Below, one piece after another: positions 9,613 to 20,317 of a DNA stretch of 64,000 nucleotides. Location: contig JAPLRU010000049.1 in NCBI GenBank assembly GCA_026399025.1, forward strand, positions 124,001 through 188,000, read 5' to 3'. The notes under the pieces are model-generated. The model did no database searches, was not told where the DNA came from, and worked only from the letters and a program-made list of their open reading frames with translations. The stretch is from Methylobacter sp. GTDB lineage: Bacteria; Pseudomonadota; Gammaproteobacteria; Methylococcales; Methylomonadaceae. The translations under genes were made by a program, and so were the position numbers. Within the stretch, counting starts at the first letter, position 1. Each line of letters begins with the position of its first letter.

Positions 9613-9660
9613 TTCACCACGAAGACACGAAGAAATAAAACTTCGTGTCTTCGTGGTGAA
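9613..9660. repeat. perfect 20-bp-stem palindromic repeat (CACGAAGACACGAAG type)
   Basis: Arms 9613-9632 (TTCACCACGAAGACACGAAG) and 9641-9660 are perfect inverted repeats around an 8-nt A/T loop. A degenerate relative lies at 47707-47759. Sequences of this type are scattered in many proteobacterial genomes as non-coding palindromes. Here it sits between metZ and the transporter gene, both on the minus strand. Confidence 0.85.
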
Positions 9661-9695
9661 TGCTTTTAACTGCTCGATCAAACTGTTAACCCGCC

Positions 9696-10877
9696 TTACA
9701 AGCCTCTCAAAATATCCTTTTTAATATCCTCAAGATTTTCCAAGCCTACTGAAATTCTTACCAAGCCGTCTTTGATACCGGCCGCCGCTCGAGCTTCAGG
9801 CGTTAATCGACCGTGCGTGGTGGTAGCCGGATGGGTAATAGTGGTTTTAACATCGCCCAAGTTTGCCGTGATTGACAGCAAAGCGGTGGCGTCGATCAAT
9901 TTCCAGGCATGTTCTTTACCGCCGCTCAGTTCAAAACTGACGATGCCCCCGAAATGACTTTGCTGGCGTTTGGCCAACTCATGCTGAGCATGAGACGGCA
10001 AACCGGGATAATGGACTTTTGCAACACCGGCCTGTTGCTCCAACCACTTGGCTAACTCAAAAGCACTGTCGCAATGAGCTCTCATTCTGACCGCCAAGGT
10101 TTCCAGCCCGGATAAAAACACCCAGGCGTTAAACGGACTCATGGTAGCGCCGCCGGTGCGAAGATAGGGGTAAATATGTTTTTCTATGATTTCATTACTG
10201 GCAACAACCGCGCCGCCGACACAACGGCCCTGCCCGTCTATATATTTAGTCGCCGAATGAACCACAATATCCGCACCTAACGCCAAGGGTTTTTGCAAGA
10301 CCGGCGTACAAAAACAATTGTCGACAATCAGCAAACAACCGTGTTTATGCGCGATGTCCGCAAGCACCGAAATATCGGCAATTTCAATCAACGGGTTGGA
10401 GGGCGTTTCCAAAAACAAAAACCGGGTATTCGGTTTAATCGCCGCTTCCCAAGCTACGGTATCGATCAAATCGACAAAATCGGTTTCAACCCCGAATTTG
10501 CCGAAATAATTTTGGAACATCAATACGGTATTGCCGAACACTCCGCGCGAACAGACCACATGATCACCGGCTTTAAGCAGCCCCATACCGACCGCCATAA
10601 CAGCCGCCATGCCGGACGAAAACGCCAGACAACGTTCGCCTTTTTCCATTAACGCCAGCCTTTCCTGAAAGGCATTCACCGTAGGATTGGTAAATCGGGA
10701 ATAGATATTACCGGGTTTTTGACCGGTAAACCGTAAAGCGGCCTCTTCGGCGTTTTTAAACACATAACTGGACGTGGCAAAAATCGGAATGCTGTGCTCA
10801 TCTTCATGAGTGCGTTTATGCCCGGCTCTGATAGCTTGAGTTTCCAGCGTGTAATCGTCCCAGTTAATGTCTGTCAT
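9696..10877 (-). CDS. metZ: O-succinylhomoserine sulfhydrylase
   Basis: PLP enzyme of the Cys/Met-metabolism family that makes homocysteine from O-succinylhomoserine and sulfide. 393 residues. The N-terminus DDYTLETQAIRAGHKRTHED, the PLP-lysine motif HSATKYIDGQGR (about residues 203-214) and SNPLIEIADI are typical of MetZ. It follows purF, as in pseudomonads and many other gammaproteobacteria. MetB-type cystathionine synthases share the fold, but the motif set and context favour MetZ. The 138-bp spacer to purF holds a short tandem repeat. Confidence 0.92.
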   Translation of the reverse strand: MTDINWDDYTLETQAIRAGHKRTHEDEHSIPIFATSSYVFKNAEEAALRFTGQKPGNIYSRFTNPTVNAFQERLALMEKGERCLAFSSGMAAVMAVGMGLLKAGDHVVCSRGVFGNTVLMFQNYFGKFGVETDFVDLIDTVAWEAAIKPNTRFLFLETPSNPLIEIADISVLADIAHKHGCLLIVDNCFCTPVLQKPLALGADIVVHSATKYIDGQGRCVGGAVVASNEIIEKHIYPYLRTGGATMSPFNAWVFLSGLETLAVRMRAHCDSAFELAKWLEQQAGVAKVHYPGLPSHAQHELAKRQQSHFGGIVSFELSGGKEHAWKLIDATALLSITANLGDVKTTITHPATTTHGRLTPEARAAAGIKDGLVRISVGLENLEDIKKDILRGL

Positions 10878-10962
10878 GATTTATTAAGCGTATGTATTTG
10901 TTAAAAAGTCTTTACTTTGCGTTAGCGTACAAGCAGAGATTAGGATCAAGCAAAAACAGCCG

Positions 10963-10990
10963 GTCCTTCGTCCTTCGTCCTTCGTCCTTC
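10963..10990. repeat. short tandem repeat, four copies of GTCCTTC
   Basis: Four perfect 7-bp units (GTCCTTC) in the metZ-purF spacer, followed by a diverged unit (GTCTTGA). It is non-coding and could vary in copy number by slippage between strains. Confidence 0.85.
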
Positions 10991-11015
10991 GTCTTGAGTC
11001 TTTAGCCTTTAAACC

Positions 11016-12524
11016 TCAATCCCCATTCTGCATTTCGATAATGAAATTTTCCGAGTTTCTTTGTACTTGTGCGCTGTCGTTGCGCAAAGCCTCGGTGCGT
11101 TGCAGATACGCATCGTCAATATCACCGGTGATATATTCCTTGCTAAAGCAGGACGTGTCGAAATGCTCTATATCCTGATTACCTTTGCGAACCGCGTCAA
11201 TCAGATCACCCAGATCCTGGTAAATGACCCGGTCTGCGCCTATGGCCGTACAGACTTGGTCTTCGGTGCGATCATGGGCAATCAGTTCATTGGCGGCGGG
11301 CATATCAATGCCATACACATTAGGATAGCGAACCGGAGGCGCGGCAGAAGCAAAATATACTTTTTTCGCGCCGGCATCCCGAGCCATCTGAATAATCTGT
11401 TCGGATGTTGTGCCCCTGACGATGGAATCGTCAACCAGCAGTACGTTCTTGCCTTCAAACTCAAGGCTGATCGCATTCAGCTTTTGCCTGACCGATTTTT
11501 CCCGCATTTTCTGGCCCGGCATAATAAAGGTCCGACCGATATAGCGGTTTTTTATAAAGCCTTCACGGTACTTGACGCCGAGCAGGTTGGCCATTTGCAA
11601 AGCGGCCGTTCTGCTGGTGTCGGGAATCGGGATAACTACATCGATGTCATGATCGGGCCACTCCCGCTGTACTTTTTTGGCTAATTTTTCGCCCATACGC
11701 AAACGCGCTTTGTAAACTGAAATGCGGTCAATAATCGAATCCGGCCGGGCAAAATAAACATACTCGAAAATACACGGACAATGATCGACCTCGTCAGAAC
11801 ATTGTTTAGCATGCAATACACCCGATTCTTCGATAAATATCGCTTCACCAGGCGCTATGTCTCTAATAAGTTCAAAGCCCAACACGTCCAGCGCAACACT
11901 TTCCGAAGCAATCATGAATTCCGAACCTTGCTCGGACTTTCTTTCGCCAAACACGATAGGCCGAATGCCGTGAGGATCCCTGAAACCTAAAATACCGAAC
12001 CCGGCAATCATAATCACCACCGCGTAAGCTCCGCGACAACGGCGATGCACACCGGATACCGCCTGAAAAACGTCATCCACGGTTAAATGCAATTTGCCCA
12101 GGCTCTGTAATTCATGAGCGAAAACGTTCAACAACACTTCAGAGTCGGAATCGGTATTGATATGCCGCTGATCTTCTACGAACAGCGCTTTTTTCAGCTC
12201 TTCGGTATTGGTCAAGTTGCCGTTATGCGCAAGCGTCAAACCGAAAGGAGAGTTGACATAAAAAGGCTGCGCTTCCGCCGAACTGGTGCAACCGGCCGTT
12301 GGGTAACGCACATGAGCAATGCCCATATTGCCTTTCAACCTCAACATTTGAGCATTGGTAAACACGTCACGGGTCAAACCGTTTTCCTTACGCAAATGCA
12401 GCCGCCCCGCCTCGCAGGTCACAATGCCTGCGGCATCCTGACCTCTATGTTGCAACACTGTCAGAGCGTCGTAAAGCTCCTGATTAACAGTTTGATGTGA
12501 AACGATAGCCGCAATACCACACAT
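11016..12524 (-). CDS. purF: amidophosphoribosyltransferase
   Basis: First committed step of purine synthesis: glutamine plus PRPP gives 5-phosphoribosylamine. 502 residues. [10 protein letters not shown] places the catalytic Cys at position 2, exposed after Met removal (class II glutamine amidotransferase). The PRPP loop is [14 protein letters not shown] (about residues 364-377). Downstream of cvpA, the classic cvpA-purF pair. Length and motifs are normal. Confidence 0.97.
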   Translation of the reverse strand: MCGIAAIVSHQTVNQELYDALTVLQHRGQDAAGIVTCEAGRLHLRKENGLTRDVFTNAQMLRLKGNMGIAHVRYPTAGCTSSAEAQPFYVNSPFGLTLAHNGNLTNTEELKKALFVEDQRHINTDSDSEVLLNVFAHELQSLGKLHLTVDDVFQAVSGVHRRCRGAYAVVIMIAGFGILGFRDPHGIRPIVFGERKSEQGSEFMIASESVALDVLGFELIRDIAPGEAIFIEESGVLHAKQCSDEVDHCPCIFEYVYFARPDSIIDRISVYKARLRMGEKLAKKVQREWPDHDIDVVIPIPDTSRTAALQMANLLGVKYREGFIKNRYIGRTFIMPGQKMREKSVRQKLNAISLEFEGKNVLLVDDSIVRGTTSEQIIQMARDAGAKKVYFASAAPPVRYPNVYGIDMPAANELIAHDRTEDQVCTAIGADRVIYQDLGDLIDAVRKGNQDIEHFDTSCFSKEYITGDIDDAYLQRTEALRNDSAQVQRNSENFIIEMQNGD

Positions 12525-12565
12525 TATTTTTTAACCCGCATTGTTTTAAAAATCAGCAAAAGAAA

Positions 12566-13057
12566 TTAGCGATACTTGATGTATTCAGCCATGCCTAATG
12601 AAACATGATCCCGCAGCCATACAGCAAGCAATTGAAAAGGTGGAATTAATGTTGATTTCATCCACCAGGAATCTTTGGGTAAGGGCGTCAGCCCGGCCAG
12701 TACGACAATGACAGTCACGATGGTTACGCCGCGAAAAACGCCAAAAACCATACCGCCAAAACGATCCATGAAGGTTAATCCCTTGTTTTTAGCCAATACA
12801 CTCAATAAAAAACCGATTAAACCGCCAAAACATAATGTAATGGCAAATAAAGCGACAAAAGAGACCAGCATTCTGGCTGACGCAGGGCTGATAGTCGATA
12901 ACAGCAAAGCGGAAAACTCACGACTAAAGGTCAAGCTTACCCAGCCGGCCAATATCCAGAATCCCAATGAAAAAACTTCCTTAATAAATCCGCGCAACAA
13001 GCCGATCACAACGGAAATAAAAACCAGCCCGATGAAGGTAAAGTCTATCCAGATCAT
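12566..13057 (-). CDS. cvpA: CvpA family inner-membrane protein
   Basis: 163 residues with four predicted membrane segments (about 5-25, 28-45, 62-88, 103-123) and the family start WIDFTFIGLVFISVVIGLLR. Named for colicin V production and also linked to envelope stress tolerance; its molecular role is not settled. It sits between the SPOR-domain gene (16 bp upstream) and purF (41 bp downstream), the conserved order. Confidence 0.93.
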   Translation of the reverse strand: MIWIDFTFIGLVFISVVIGLLRGFIKEVFSLGFWILAGWVSLTFSREFSALLLSTISPASARMLVSFVALFAITLCFGGLIGFLLSVLAKNKGLTFMDRFGGMVFGVFRGVTIVTVIVVLAGLTPLPKDSWWMKSTLIPPFQLLAVWLRDHVSLGMAEYIKYR

Positions 13058-13073
13058 GCTTTTATGACGGCTA

Positions 13074-14018
13074 TTATTCCGACATCAAAATGGCTTTTAT
13101 GTTCTGTTTATCCAGTCGTGCTTTCATTGCCGCCGCCTTTTTTCCGTCAAGCTCAGGACCGAGCCGAAGCCGATAAGAGGTGCCCTTATCGGTTTGAACG
13201 GTATCCAACGAAGCAGGCAAACCTTGCTCATGCAAGCTTTCCCAAAGTGAGGTTGCATTTTCTTTTTTGCTGAAACTGCCTAATTGAATATACCAACGCA
13301 CCAACTTCGCAGCAGGCTTCGGCGCAACTTCCGGATTTTTTGCTTCGGCGACAGCGGCAGCCAAACTTTTTGCTGAATTGGGCTGCTTCGGAAGCGTTGG
13401 GTGCGGCGGCTCCATCGTATCGCTGGGTTTACGGACGGCAAGAGACGCTTCATTTTCCGGTTTCTTGGCTGCGACGGGTTTTGCCGCCTCCATGGCTTTT
13501 TTAATCTTGCTGAGATCGCCGGCCGCTACGTCGACATGATCGTATTGAATCGGTGTTTTGAGTGGCATGCTTTTATGGACGCCATTGCCTGCTTCTGCCG
13601 CTAAAGGCTTAGCCGGCTTGGGATGTAGCTTGGGTTGGCTATCTTCGGCTTCATCAACAGGCTCTTCCTGATTATTGTCCTCTTGGGTATAACCTTCGGA
13701 TTCGGCATACAAAGACTCCTCGGAACGCCCATGTTTTTCAGGTTCTTCAGTCACTTCCTCAGCGGCGCCGGTGCTCTCTATAGAGTCGCCGGTTTCGGTC
13801 GATAAAGGCTCCGGATCTTGCGACTTTAACACCTGATCGGCACTGGTCGGCAGCGGCCGGTTATCCGCACCTGGCGCATCCGCTGCCGGTATATTTAACT
13901 CACTGACTAATTGACCGCTATTCTCAACAGGATCATCGAACAGCATCGGGATAAAAATAGCACATAACGCCGTAACCACGACGGCGCCAATTAAACGTTG
14001 TTTTAATTCATGATCCAT
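13074..14018 (-). CDS. dedD: SPOR-domain cell-division protein, DedD-like
   Basis: 314 residues: a short cytoplasmic N-terminus, one membrane helix (RLIGAVVVTALCAIFIPMLF, residues 8-27), a long Pro/Glu/Lys-rich periplasmic linker, and a C-terminal SPOR domain from about residue 238 (WYIQLGSFSKKENATSLWES). SPOR domains bind denuded peptidoglycan at the septum. Position between folC and cvpA is the DedD position in gammaproteobacteria. The linker is low-complexity, so it will align poorly across species. Confidence 0.88.
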   Translation of the reverse strand: MDHELKQRLIGAVVVTALCAIFIPMLFDDPVENSGQLVSELNIPAADAPGADNRPLPTSADQVLKSQDPEPLSTETGDSIESTGAAEEVTEEPEKHGRSEESLYAESEGYTQEDNNQEEPVDEAEDSQPKLHPKPAKPLAAEAGNGVHKSMPLKTPIQYDHVDVAAGDLSKIKKAMEAAKPVAAKKPENEASLAVRKPSDTMEPPHPTLPKQPNSAKSLAAAVAEAKNPEVAPKPAAKLVRWYIQLGSFSKKENATSLWESLHEQGLPASLDTVQTDKGTSYRLRLGPELDGKKAAAMKARLDKQNIKAILMSE

Positions 14019-14027
14019 TTCGTCTAC

Positions 14028-15299
14028 TCACTTATTCTCAAATTCAACTAAGCACTCGGATACTAAAAAAAAAGATCCAAAAACCAGTAACAGATCGCCT
14101 TCTTGCGATTGGTTTTTTGCTGCGGAAAATGCTTCGGTAAAATCGGCAAAACCAAAAGAAACCTTGGACACCGAACTGTGCGAAAAAAACTCACGCATAA
14201 CGGACTCCGTAGCCGCTCTGGGATTTGCCAACGGTGCAAAAAACCAGTCGTAAACCACAAGATTCATAATTTCAAGAACACTGGCTATGTCCTTGTCTTT
14301 CATCATTGAAAAAACGGCATGAATGCGTCTTCCGGGGAAAACAGCCGTCACGTAATCGGCCAAGGTTCTGACCGCCTGAGGATTGTGCCCCACATCCAAC
14401 AGTACAGGAACTTCGCCCTCAATCAATTGAAAGCGCCCGGCTAAGCGAACATTTTGCAAGCCCTGTCTTATCGATGCTTCAGTTACCGGCAAGATTTTCG
14501 CCATCTTGGTCACTGCCAAAATAACCGCCGAAGCGTTGCGATACTGATGCTCGCCTTTTAAGCCCGGTTCCGGTAATTGTAGCACTTGCCGCTCGGCTGA
14601 AAACCAATCCCATCCGGCCGCCTGCTTTCGATAACCAAAATCTTTACCGATACAGTGCAGTAAAGCGCGTTGTTCTATAGCGCTTTGTATCAATGATGCC
14701 GGGGGCTCGGTATCGCCTGTAATGGCGGGGATGCCGGATCGGAAAATGCCGGCTTTCTCCCGCCCTATCGCTTCCCGGGTAGCGCCCAGCCACTCGATAT
14801 GGTCAATACTGATACTGGAGATCAATGCCACATCCGGGTCGACAATATTAACGGCGTCCAGCCGCCCGCCCAAACCGACTTCAAGCAATTGCACATCAAC
14901 CCCGGCACGGGAAAATATATCCAATGCCGCCAGTGTGCTGAATTCAAAATAACTTAATGAGGTGTTGCCTCGAACCGCTTCTATTCTTGCAAAAGCGGCG
15001 CAGATTTCGTCATCCGACACCGGTTTGCCGTTTATTTTTATGCGCTCATTATATTTTAGAATATGCGGCGAGGTGTAAGAGCCTACCCGATAGCCTTGCG
15101 TCGTATAAATGGCCTCAAGATAGGCAATGGACGAGCCTTTACCATTGGTTCCGGCAACGGTAACGGTAGGGGGTTTAAGGTAATGGGGGCTAAGCGCATG
15201 AAATACCTGCGTAGCCCGCTCCAAACCCAAATCGATGACTAAAGGATGTAAGCTTTCTTGCCATTTGAGCCAACCTTGTAGCGAATCAAAACGTATCAT
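14028..15299 (-). CDS. folC: bifunctional dihydrofolate/folylpolyglutamate synthase
   Basis: Adds glutamate to dihydropteroate and to folates using ATP. 423 residues, Mur-ligase fold. The P-loop is VAGTNGKGSS (about residues 48-57). Further family signatures are SYTSPHILKYNERI, LLEVGLGGRLDAVN and LLDVGHNPQAV (the C-terminal domain hinge). It follows accD by 18 bp and precedes dedD by 9 bp, so it is within one transcription unit. Confidence 0.95.
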   Translation of the reverse strand: MIRFDSLQGWLKWQESLHPLVIDLGLERATQVFHALSPHYLKPPTVTVAGTNGKGSSIAYLEAIYTTQGYRVGSYTSPHILKYNERIKINGKPVSDDEICAAFARIEAVRGNTSLSYFEFSTLAALDIFSRAGVDVQLLEVGLGGRLDAVNIVDPDVALISSISIDHIEWLGATREAIGREKAGIFRSGIPAITGDTEPPASLIQSAIEQRALLHCIGKDFGYRKQAAGWDWFSAERQVLQLPEPGLKGEHQYRNASAVILAVTKMAKILPVTEASIRQGLQNVRLAGRFQLIEGEVPVLLDVGHNPQAVRTLADYVTAVFPGRRIHAVFSMMKDKDIASVLEIMNLVVYDWFFAPLANPRAATESVMREFFSHSSVSKVSFGFADFTEAFSAAKNQSQEGDLLLVFGSFFLVSECLVEFENK

Positions 15300-15317
15300 T
15301 AACCGCTATATTAAAAG

Positions 15318-16289
15318 TCAGTCTTCCTGATCCGGCTGACGCGGTGCATCATCCGTCGGTTGAAATCCTTCCGTGTCTTCGGCTTCTTCTGTTGACAAAG
15401 AGGAACTGAGGGAAAGTTTCTGCGCGGCAACATCGCTACCGGCCATTAATATCGATAAAATACCGGCTATCTTATCGCGCATTTCACGCCGGTCGATAAT
15501 CATATCGATAGCGCCATGCTCTTGTAAAAACTCGCTACGCTGGAAACCTTCCGGCAATTTTTCACGAACGGTTTGCTCGATGACGCGGGGGCCGGCAAAA
15601 CCGATCAAAGCATTAGGCTCAGCCACATTAATATCGCCCAGCATCGCTAAACTGGCCGATACGCCGCCCATGGTCGGGTCGGTCATGAATGAAATATACG
15701 GAAGGCCCGCCTCGGACAATTTGGTTAACGCCGCGCTGGTTTTTGCCATCTGAAACAACGAAAACAACGACTCCTGCATACGCGCGCCGCCACTGGCCGT
15801 GAATACAATAAAAGGTGCGCCCAACTCCAGACTCTTATTGATGCCGCGAACAAACTTTTCGCCGACCACCGACCCCATCGAACCGCCCATAAAGCCGAAA
15901 TCGAAAGCGGCGGCAACAATATCCCGGCCTTTGAGCTGACCTTTCATGACCACCAACGCATCGTTTTCTTTCGTCTGTTTTTGGGCTTGAGTAATGCGGT
16001 CTTTATATTTTTTGCTGTCTTTGAATCTTAACGGATCGACCGGCTTAACATTTTTGCCTATTTCTTGATGAGCCCCTTCATCCAGAAACATATTCAACCG
16101 CGTTCTGGCCGAAATACGCATGTGATGCTCGCATTTTGGGCAAACACTGAAATTCCTTTCCAGCTCCGAATTATAAAGAATCGCATTACAGCTCGGGCAT
16201 TTGTTCCACAAGCCTTCAGGTACCGTGACTTTTTTATTCGACCCCTCCGTTCTAATTGTTAAAGGGATTAATTTTTCAAACCAACTCAT
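15318..16289 (-). CDS. accD: acetyl-CoA carboxylase carboxyltransferase subunit beta
   Basis: Carboxyltransferase beta subunit, pairing with AccA for malonyl-CoA synthesis. 323 residues. The N-terminal zinc ribbon has [10 protein letters not shown] and VCPKCEHHM (Cys pairs at about 31/34 and 53/56). The crotonase-like core includes [15 protein letters not shown] and [13 protein letters not shown]. The extra acidic C-terminal tail (about residues 285-323) is variable in the family. Between trpA and folC, the common gammaproteobacterial order. Confidence 0.97.
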   Translation of the reverse strand: MSWFEKLIPLTIRTEGSNKKVTVPEGLWNKCPSCNAILYNSELERNFSVCPKCEHHMRISARTRLNMFLDEGAHQEIGKNVKPVDPLRFKDSKKYKDRITQAQKQTKENDALVVMKGQLKGRDIVAAAFDFGFMGGSMGSVVGEKFVRGINKSLELGAPFIVFTASGGARMQESLFSLFQMAKTSAALTKLSEAGLPYISFMTDPTMGGVSASLAMLGDINVAEPNALIGFAGPRVIEQTVREKLPEGFQRSEFLQEHGAIDMIIDRREMRDKIAGILSILMAGSDVAAQKLSLSSSLSTEEAEDTEGFQPTDDAPRQPDQED

Positions 16290-16333
16290 GCATATGCCCC
16301 GTCGTATTTCATCATCGTGTTCCGGACCGGTCT

Positions 16334-17137
16334 TTAGCTATCCATTGCTTGGCGCATGGCAGCCAATAACTCGACTATTTCTTTTTTGGCACGTTCGGGA
16401 TCATCCAAATTAGCTTCAATTTTGCTGATCAGAGCACTGCCAATGACTGCACCGTCCCCCAAGTCGGCAACCGCCTTAGCCGTTTGCGCATCTTTGACGC
16501 CAAAACCGATAGCTATGGGCAAGCGCGTATTCGCCCTGATTTGCTTGAGTTTGGTTTCGACATCGGCGGTATTTAAATGCCCCGCTCCGGTTACGCCCTT
16601 CAACGAAACATAATAAAGATAACCGCTACCGACAGCATCCATCTTTTTAATACGTTCATCGCCGCTATTAGGCGCCAACAGAAAAATCGGATCAATATCG
16701 CGCGCCTTTAACAAAGCGGCGCATTCTTCGGCCTCTTCCGGCGGCAAATCGACGGTTAACACACCATCGATATCGGCGCGTTGCGCAGCATTGGCAAAAT
16801 CCTCATAACCCATGGCTTCAATCGGATTCACATACCCCATCAACACCACCGGCGTATGTTGATTGGTTTTTCTAAATTCTGCCGCGATAGCCAAGGTACG
16901 TCTTAAGCTCATTTTATGTTCTAAAGCGCGCTCGCTGGCTCGTTGAATAACCGGTCCGTCCGCCATAGGATCGGAAAACGGCACACCCAATTCGATCACA
17001 TCAACGCCCGCCTCAACCATCGCATGCATCATCGGTAAAGTAAAATCCGGCCTCGGGTCCCCTGCGGTAATAAACGGAACCAAGGCCTTGCGACCTGATT
17101 TGGCTAATGCTTCAAATGTAGCGGCTAATCGACTCAC
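16334..17137 (-). CDS. trpA: tryptophan synthase alpha subunit
   Basis: Cleaves indole-3-glycerol phosphate to indole, which is channelled to TrpB. 267 residues, TIM barrel. Signatures are [16 protein letters not shown] (about residues 18-33) and [20 protein letters not shown] with the catalytic Glu and Asp (about 47-66). The start overlaps the trpB stop by 4 bp, so the two are translationally coupled. Normal length. Confidence 0.97.
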   Translation of the reverse strand: MSRLAATFEALAKSGRKALVPFITAGDPRPDFTLPMMHAMVEAGVDVIELGVPFSDPMADGPVIQRASERALEHKMSLRRTLAIAAEFRKTNQHTPVVLMGYVNPIEAMGYEDFANAAQRADIDGVLTVDLPPEEAEECAALLKARDIDPIFLLAPNSGDERIKKMDAVGSGYLYYVSLKGVTGAGHLNTADVETKLKQIRANTRLPIAIGFGVKDAQTAKAVADLGDGAVIGSALISKIEANLDDPERAKKEIVELLAAMRQAMDS

Positions 17138-18336
17138 AGTTCTATCCCCTCGCGTTGCGCCATTGTTTGCATGTCTTTATCGCCGCGGCCGGACAGACAG
17201 ACAATAATAATTTCATCTTTACTCATGGTCGGTGCAAGTTTCATCGTGTAAGCCATCGCATGGCTGGACTCCAAAGCCGGAATGATGCCTTCCATACGGG
17301 TCAAGGCATGAAAACCTTCCAGTGCTTCATTGTCGGTGATATTAACATAGTGAGCCCTGCCGGTATCTTTCAGCCAAGCATGTTCGGGGCCTACGCCCGG
17401 ATAGTCCAAACCGGCGGAAATAGAGTGCGTTTCGATGATTTCACCGTCATCGTCTTCCATCAGGTAAGTGCGATTGCCGTGCAAAACGCCGGGACGACCC
17501 GCGCATAAAGGCGCGGAATGACGACCGGTTTCAACGCCGTCGCCGGCCGCTTCAACACCGATCATTTTTACCGAACGGTCGTCGATAAACGGGTAAAACA
17601 AGCCGATTGCATTCGATCCGCCGCCGACACAGGCAACCAGCGTATCCGGCAAGCGTCCGGCCTGATCTAAACATTGTTGTTTGGCTTCGCGGCCGATAAT
17701 AGCCTGAAAATCCCTGACCATCGCCGGATAAGGATGAGGCCCTGCAACCGTACCGATAATATAAAAGGTATTATCGACATTGGTCACCCAATCCCTGAGT
17801 GCTTCGTTCAACGCATCTTTTAAGGTTTTCGACCCGGATTCGACAGCGACAACGGTCGCGCCCAACAGCTTCATCCGATACACATTTAACGATTGCCGGG
17901 CGACATCGACAGCGCCCATGTAAACGACGCATTCCAAACCCAATCTGGCGGCAACGGTCGCGGTCGCAACGCCATGTTGACCGGCTCCGGTTTCGGCAAT
18001 AATACGGGTCTTGCCCATACGCTTAGCCAATAAAGCTTGACCGATGGTGTTATTAATTTTATGAGCGCCGGTATGGTTTAAATCTTCCCGTTTCAGGTAG
18101 ATCTGCGCGCCGCCTAACTCGCGACTCCAACGCTCGGCATGATATAAAGGCGAAGGCCGGCCTACGTAATATTTTAAATCGGCGTCCAGTTCCGCTATAA
18201 ACTCGGGATCATCTAAATACTGCTGATAAGCGGCATTCAATTCCTGAATCGGCAGCATCAAAGTTTCCGCAACGAACATTCCGCCGTAAGGACCAAAGTG
18301 CCCCCGCTCATCGGGCATATTATATTTTTCTGTCAT
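17134..18336 (-). CDS. trpB: tryptophan synthase beta subunit
   Basis: PLP enzyme joining indole and serine to tryptophan. 400 residues, the TrpB1 type. PLP Lys lies in [12 protein letters not shown] (about residues 85-96); the phosphate-binding loop is [10 protein letters not shown] and [10 protein letters not shown] is present. Overlaps trpF upstream and trpA downstream by 4 bp each (ATGA), giving a tightly coupled trpFBA unit. Confidence 0.97.
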   Translation of the reverse strand: MTEKYNMPDERGHFGPYGGMFVAETLMLPIQELNAAYQQYLDDPEFIAELDADLKYYVGRPSPLYHAERWSRELGGAQIYLKREDLNHTGAHKINNTIGQALLAKRMGKTRIIAETGAGQHGVATATVAARLGLECVVYMGAVDVARQSLNVYRMKLLGATVVAVESGSKTLKDALNEALRDWVTNVDNTFYIIGTVAGPHPYPAMVRDFQAIIGREAKQQCLDQAGRLPDTLVACVGGGSNAIGLFYPFIDDRSVKMIGVEAAGDGVETGRHSAPLCAGRPGVLHGNRTYLMEDDDGEIIETHSISAGLDYPGVGPEHAWLKDTGRAHYVNITDNEALEGFHALTRMEGIIPALESSHAMAYTMKLAPTMSKDEIIIVCLSGRGDKDMQTMAQREGIEL

Positions 18337-18962
18337 CTTATTCTGTCACCCTCATTAACTTCACGTATGAATGCCGCCATTTTTAGCGCATCCTTAACAC
18401 CTTTTTTTACTTCTACACCGCTGCTGACATCCAACGCATAAGGTCTTACCGTGCGCACAGCCTGCTTGGCGTTATCCGCATCCAAACCGCCCGCCAACAC
18501 GATAGGCAAAGCGCAATGCTCCGGGATTTTATTCCAATCGAAGCGACTGCCTGTCCCGCCCTGAACTCCCGGATGATACGCATCCAGAAGCAACCCTGCC
18601 GCATCATGATAGTGCCGCGCCAAACCCGAAACATCGACATCGTCCTTCATTCTGACAGCCTTCATATAACGCTTACCATACAGCCGGCAAGCTTCCGCCG
18701 TTTCGTCGCCATGAAATTGCAGGCAATCTATCGGCACCCGTTCCAGCACTTCGCGTATCCGTGCTTCCCGCTCGTCGACAAACAAAGCAACGACAGAAAC
18801 AAAAGCCGGTAAGGCCTTAACTATTTCAATCGCTTGCTCAATATCGACATGTCTCGGACTCGGCGGATAAAACACCAAGCCGATCGCATCGACGCCTAAA
18901 CGAGCGGCATCAACAGCATCTTCAACACGGGTAAAGCCGCAAATTTTAACGCGAGTTCGCAT
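18333..18962 (-). CDS. trpF: phosphoribosylanthranilate isomerase
   Basis: Third step of tryptophan synthesis from chorismate. From the ATG at 18962 it has 209 residues. [16 protein letters not shown] carries the catalytic Cys, [10 protein letters not shown] follows, LLLDAY gives the catalytic Asp, and LAGGLDADN is the phosphate-binding loop. An in-frame extension to 19088 is possible but its 42 residues (Phe/Tyr/Ser-rich) are unlike the family, so it is rejected. First gene of the trpFBA-accD-folC run; its promoter must lie in 18963-19104. Confidence 0.95.
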   Translation of the reverse strand: MRTRVKICGFTRVEDAVDAARLGVDAIGLVFYPPSPRHVDIEQAIEIVKALPAFVSVVALFVDEREARIREVLERVPIDCLQFHGDETAEACRLYGKRYMKAVRMKDDVDVSGLARHYHDAAGLLLDAYHPGVQGGTGSRFDWNKIPEHCALPIVLAGGLDADNAKQAVRTVRPYALDVSSGVEVKKGVKDALKMAAFIREVNEGDRIR

Positions 18963-19104
18963 AAAGTGATATGAGAAATTTAACAAAAAAAAGTTAGCCG
19001 CGTAGGATACCATAAAACAATGCGACGACTTACCGACAAATAAAAACTTGAACATCAAGTAATAGCTGTTAAGGGTATCCCTTATCAACCTTAGAACCCT
19101 ATAA

Positions 19105-20193
19105 CTACTCAGGGCTCATTTCATAAACAGCACAATCCGACCCTCTGCCCGCACTAACGCAGCCATAGCTTGCAATCGATTGGTCATACGCGGCTTTAAT
19201 GCATTCAACATCGGCTCGGCAAGCGTACTTCGATTTAATCGATTGCTTCCAGATTTCTTTTGTAGCAACGGCGTCCGTGGCTTTTGCCTTCATATAAACC
19301 TTCATATTGGCTACATCTAAAGCCGCCAAGTCGGGATTGGCGCAAATTGTCATCTCCGTATCTCGGGTGGCTTTTGCACAGTTAAAGCTTGGCGACGCCG
19401 ACGTTGCAGTAGTCGCGGACGATAACGGCTTAGGCGTAACTGGTGCAGAAGCCCGTTGTTCCTGAAGTAGTTCTTTTTGAACCTGTTCCGCTTCGAATAA
19501 CTCTTCGTTTAATCTTTCCAATCCTTGTTTTTCTTGCGTTGCTTTGACTTTATCGACTTCCGCTTCGGCCGGTTCCGGCTTTAAGCGCTCAAGCTCTTGC
19601 TTGGGTTGTTCATTAAGCCGAACCTGATCGACTTGTTGTGTATCTAAAGTGGGCTTTAATAAGGCAAACGTTACAATTTGATCAAGTAAATTTGCCCATC
19701 CGGCGCTTTCAATATCAACTTCCTGCTTTTTACCGTCGCTAGTCAGTTGTACTTTATATTCAACCTCTTGGGTAAAAACGTTAGCGTTGTTTTCAATATT
19801 GAATTGCTTGGCGTATTCGGCAATTTTTGCTTCATTCTGAAGTTGTCGGGCTTGCTCGGCATCGGCAAGCATATTTGTCGGCACCGTGATTTTTAACAGA
19901 CCGGTACACAGTTTTTTGTTGTTATCAGCGTCTTTTTTGATGGTTTCAGCGCGTTCTATCGCCACTTGAACTTGATCTAGCGCAGCTCTAATTTTAACCC
20001 CGCCAAATACAAACGACCCTTCATAATAGTCATAGCGCTTATCCGTCGTTAATTTTGCTGCCTGATTAGTAAGAATCCGGGCAATTAACGCTTCCGTATC
20101 CGCAGAAGAACAGCTTGTTGCAGGTGTCTGTTTAGCACAGCCCGACAGCGTTAAAGCGGCAATAAATAAGATGGCTATATGTTTAATATTCAT
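19105..20193 (-). CDS. lipoprotein with C-terminal LprI-like Cys-rich domain
   Basis: 362 residues. MNIKHIAILFIAALTLSGCA is a signal peptide with lipobox LSGC (lipidated Cys at 19). The middle is a mixed domain followed by a charged helical segment (about 195-245, repeated LERLxxE pattern). The C-terminal domain (about 272-362) has CAKATRDTEMTICANPDLAA, the start of the LprI/DUF1311 family, with several paired cysteines. LprI-type domains have been reported as lysozyme inhibitors in some bacteria; here that is only a family suggestion. Probably attached to a membrane facing the periplasm. Confidence 0.75.
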   Translation of the reverse strand: MNIKHIAILFIAALTLSGCAKQTPATSCSSADTEALIARILTNQAAKLTTDKRYDYYEGSFVFGGVKIRAALDQVQVAIERAETIKKDADNNKKLCTGLLKITVPTNMLADAEQARQLQNEAKIAEYAKQFNIENNANVFTQEVEYKVQLTSDGKKQEVDIESAGWANLLDQIVTFALLKPTLDTQQVDQVRLNEQPKQELERLKPEPAEAEVDKVKATQEKQGLERLNEELFEAEQVQKELLQEQRASAPVTPKPLSSATTATSASPSFNCAKATRDTEMTICANPDLAALDVANMKVYMKAKATDAVATKEIWKQSIKSKYACRADVECIKAAYDQSIASYGCVSAGRGSDCAVYEMSPE

Positions 20194-20317
20194 AATTATT
20201 TTAGTTAATCCACAAGAATGTTAATGATCAAGCATTAAACTCGGAACATACAATACCCTTTAATTTTTAATGTCTGTTTAAGGTGTTCCAGCCGCTGCAT
20301 AATAGCGATGACATAAA

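Noticed and set aside
10963-10990. Tandem GTCCTTC repeat as a CRISPR
   Set aside because: Units are 7 bp without spacers; no cas genes are near.
18963-19088. N-terminal extension of TrpF
   Set aside because: The extension is hydrophobic and unlike the family; the conserved TrpF start is at 18962.
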